A stretch of 7,612 nucleotides of DNA from assembly GCA_050730675.1 (NCBI GenBank), contig JBOHNM010000179.1, positions 1-7,612 on the forward strand, read 5' to 3'. This document shows, in pieces, positions 5,693-7,612 of this stretch (the stretch's first letter is position 1; each line of letters begins with the position of its first letter). Source of the stretch: JBOHNM01 sp050730675 (GTDB lineage: Bacteria > Planctomycetota > Phycisphaerae > Phycisphaerales > UBA1924). The notes under the pieces were generated by a model that was given only the letters and a program-made list of their open reading frames with translations, was not told where the DNA came from and did no database searches. The translations under genes were made by a program, and so were the position numbers.

Positions 5693-7612
5693 ATGCCCGC
5701 GCCCTCTTCTCCATCACCTCTCCCCGCCGCCAGCGCCACCCCCACACCCCGCCGCCTCTCCATCTCCGTCATCGTCGCGCTCATCGTCGTCCTCCCCATC
5801 ATCGCCGTCTCGGCCGCCCTCCTCGCCCTCGCCTGGGCCGCCAGCGCCCGCGTCTCCGAAAACCTCGGCTCGCACGTCATGACCGCCGCCGCCGGCAGCG
5901 TCGCCGCCAAGATCGATTCCTTCCTCGGCGAGGCCACGCGCGTCAGCGACCGCTACGCCCAGCGCATCGCCTCCGGCACACTCCCGCCTTCCGACCCGTC
6001 CCTCGGCTTCCAGCCCTGGGAGCGCACCATGTTCGACGACCTCTCCACCACACCCGCCATCGCCTCCATCTGCTACGGCAACACCCGCGGCGATGCCACC
6101 TGGCTCCTCCGCGGCGAGAGCCGCCTCGAGATCGGTCGCGTCGATGGTGCCCGCGCCGGCCACGCCCTCGAGTTCACCGTTGACCCCGCCACCGGCGCCG
6201 CCGTCGGCGACCCCCTCCGCGTCTACACCTACTACCCGCGCCAGCGCCCCTGGTGGTCGGTCGCCATGTCATCCCCCACACCCATGTGGACGCCCGTCTA
6301 CACCTGGTTCACCGGCAACACCGCCGATACCACCATCGGCACCGGCTACACCCGCCAGATCCATGCCCCCGACGGCGCTCTCCGCGGCTGCCTCGTCATC
6401 GATGTCACCCTCGGCGCCCTCAACGACTTCCTGCGCCAGCTCGATGTCGCCGAGACCGGCTATGTCTTCATCATCGACCCCGACGACCGCCTCATCGCCG
6501 CCTCCGCCGGCGCAATCTCCGACAAGGACGGCGCCCGCTACCTCGTCGCCTCCGCCCCCCAGCCCGAGGCCTTCGCCGTCGCCGCGGCCATGTCCCAGGC
6601 CAAACGCACGCGTTCCGACCCCTCGACCCTCAACGTCACAATCAATGGCGAACCCGCACGTGCCACCGTCACCCCGCTCGCCGCCTACCCCGGCATCACC
6701 TGGCGGCTCGTCACCGTCCTCCCCGAGTCCGCCTTCATGGCCGAGGCCCACGCCGTCCGCACCCGCGCGATCATCGCCGCGATCGTCGCCGTCCTCGCAA
6801 GCCTCCTCTTCGGCCTGCTCCTGTCGCGCCGCCTCTCCGCCCCCGTCGTCCAGATCACCGAGCACGTCAAGCGCGTCGGCGCCGGCGATTTCGATGCCCG
6901 CCTCAACCTCGCCGGCGCCCAGGAGCTTGTCGTCCTCTCGCAGGAGATCAACCGCATGGCCGCGGGCCTGAAGGACCGCATGCAGCTCCAGCATTCCCTC
7001 GCGGTGGCGATGGAGGTCCAGCAGAGCCTCCTCCCCGCCTCCGATCCCACGCACTCACGCCTCGATGCCGCCGGCCACAGCAAGTACTGCGACCAGACCG
7101 GCGGCGATTACTACGACTTCATCGACGTCGCCCCCATCACGCCCGACTGCATGCTCATCGCCGTCGGCGACGTCATGGGCCACGGCATCGCCGCGGCCCT
7201 CTGGATGGCCACCGCCCGCGCCGCCATCCGCACCGAGGCCCTCGGCGGCGCCGGCCTCGCCCGCCTCATGACCCGCACCAACCGCGTCCTCTCCCTCAAC
7301 AACCGCCACCACCGCTTCATGACCCTCTCCCTCGTCCGCATCGACGCCGCCCCCCCACGCCGCTCAGTCACCTGGGCCAGCGCCGGCCACGACCCACCGC
7401 TCTGCTACGACCCCGCCACCGACACCTTCGTCGAACTCGAAGGCGGCGATGTCCCCCTCGGCGTCATGGACGATGTCGAATACCAGGAATACACCCGCGA
7501 AAACCTCCCCGCCGGCGCCGTCATCGCCATCGGCACCGACGGCGTCTGGGAGATGTCCGACGGCAAGGACCGCTACGGCAAAGACCGCCTCATGGCCGTG
7601 CTCCGCGAAAAC
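5693..7612 (+). CDS. dCache-HAMP-SpoIIE (PP2C-type) serine phosphatase, 3' end outside the window
   Basis: The open frame runs 640 codons to the window edge without a stop. After a Pro/Ser-rich start come TM1 (about 23-49); an extracytoplasmic double-Cache ligand sensor (about 52-355) with the signature YYPRQRPWW (180-188) and the membrane-distal-to-proximal link RGCLVIDVTLGALNDFL; TM2 (about 359-378); HAMP (about 378-430, P384); a helix MEVQQSLLP (440-448); and a SpoIIE/RsbU phosphatase domain. Its metal-binding motifs are present: GGDYYDF with D472, GDVMGHG with D493, SAGHDPP (563-569) and GTDGVWE with D616. The final Asp motif normally near the C-terminus lies beyond the edge. By family, it should dephosphorylate a STAS-type anti-sigma antagonist in response to a small periplasmic ligand, perhaps an amino acid or organic acid. 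The ATG at 5693 keeps TM1 and has no SD. Leu codons are nearly all CTC, unlike the kinase. Confidence 0.95.
   Translation, partial: MPAPSSPSPLPAASATPTPRRLSISVIVALIVVLPIIAVSAALLALAWAASARVSENLGSHVMTAAAGSVAAKIDSFLGEATRVSDRYAQRIASGTLPPSDPSLGFQPWERTMFDDLSTTPAIASICYGNTRGDATWLLRGESRLEIGRVDGARAGHALEFTVDPATGAAVGDPLRVYTYYPRQRPWWSVAMSSPTPMWTPVYTWFTGNTADTTIGTGYTRQIHAPDGALRGCLVIDVTLGALNDFLRQLDVAETGYVFIIDPDDRLIAASAGAISDKDGARYLVASAPQPEAFAVAAAMSQAKRTRSDPSTLNVTINGEPARATVTPLAAYPGITWRLVTVLPESAFMAEAHAVRTRAIIAAIVAVLASLLFGLLLSRRLSAPVVQITEHVKRVGAGDFDARLNLAGAQELVVLSQEINRMAAGLKDRMQLQHSLAVAMEVQQSLLPASDPTHSRLDAAGHSKYCDQTGGDYYDFIDVAPITPDCMLIAVGDVMGHGIAAALWMATARAAIRTEALGGAGLARLMTRTNRVLSLNNRHHRFMTLSLVRIDAAPPRRSVTWASAGHDPPLCYDPATDTFVELEGGDVPLGVMDDVEYQEYTRENLPAGAVIAIGTDGVWEMSDGKDRYGKDRLMAVLREN

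Noticed and set aside
6093..6971. 292-codon plus-strand frame inside the phosphatase gene
   Set aside because: It is almost entirely Ser/Pro/Ala/Arg, a frame-shifted reading of the dCache-HAMP coding sequence, which has clear motifs in the other frame.

Overview
This is a GC-rich bacterial window with six well-supported protein-coding genes and possibly the 3' tail of a seventh. It most likely comes from a planctomycete, perhaps the Phycisphaerae. Three things point there: a DUF1844 protein with the typical acidic/Trp N-terminal motif, a secreted protein ending in a short PEP-CTERM-like tail (VPTPG, a Gly/Leu/Ala-rich helix, then four Arg), and strongly C-ended codon use. This is inferred from protein features; no rRNA or other phylogenetic marker is present.

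Layout: 1-57, possible end of an upstream gene. 143-1849 (+), a membrane histidine kinase (sensor, HAMP, HisKA, HATPase) starting at GTG without a visible Shine-Dalgarno (SD) sequence. It converges on a minus-strand pair, and both stop codons lie in one CTAG palindrome at 1846-1849. The pair is a PpiC/SurA-like lipoprotein (3956-2280) followed by a YraN/UPF0102 nuclease-fold protein (2283-1846), joined by an ATGA overlap. A 117-bp divergent region (3957-4073) separates this operon from the DUF1844 gene (4074-4637, +). A 263-bp gap (4638-4900) holds three abutting inverted repeats and a weak promoter candidate. Then come a secreted C-terminally anchored protein (4901-5599, +), a convincing intrinsic terminator (5637-5667), and a dCache-HAMP-SpoIIE phosphatase (5693 to the window end, +) that is cut by the window edge before its last portion.

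Functional reading: two transmembrane signalling proteins flank envelope-related genes. The kinase has no receiver domain and no adjacent response regulator. The SpoIIE phosphatase is of the RsbU type that normally acts on a STAS-domain anti-sigma antagonist, which would have to be encoded outside the window. The PpiC-like lipoprotein probably acts as an envelope chaperone, and its parvulin domain lacks the usual His residues. I see no CRISPR array, mobile element, tRNA or rRNA, and no clearly new multi-gene system. The most interesting points are the degenerate parvulin fold, the shared CTAG stops, the insertion in the kinase ATP-binding domain, the tandem dyads at 4668-4705, and two signalling genes with possibly leaderless starts.
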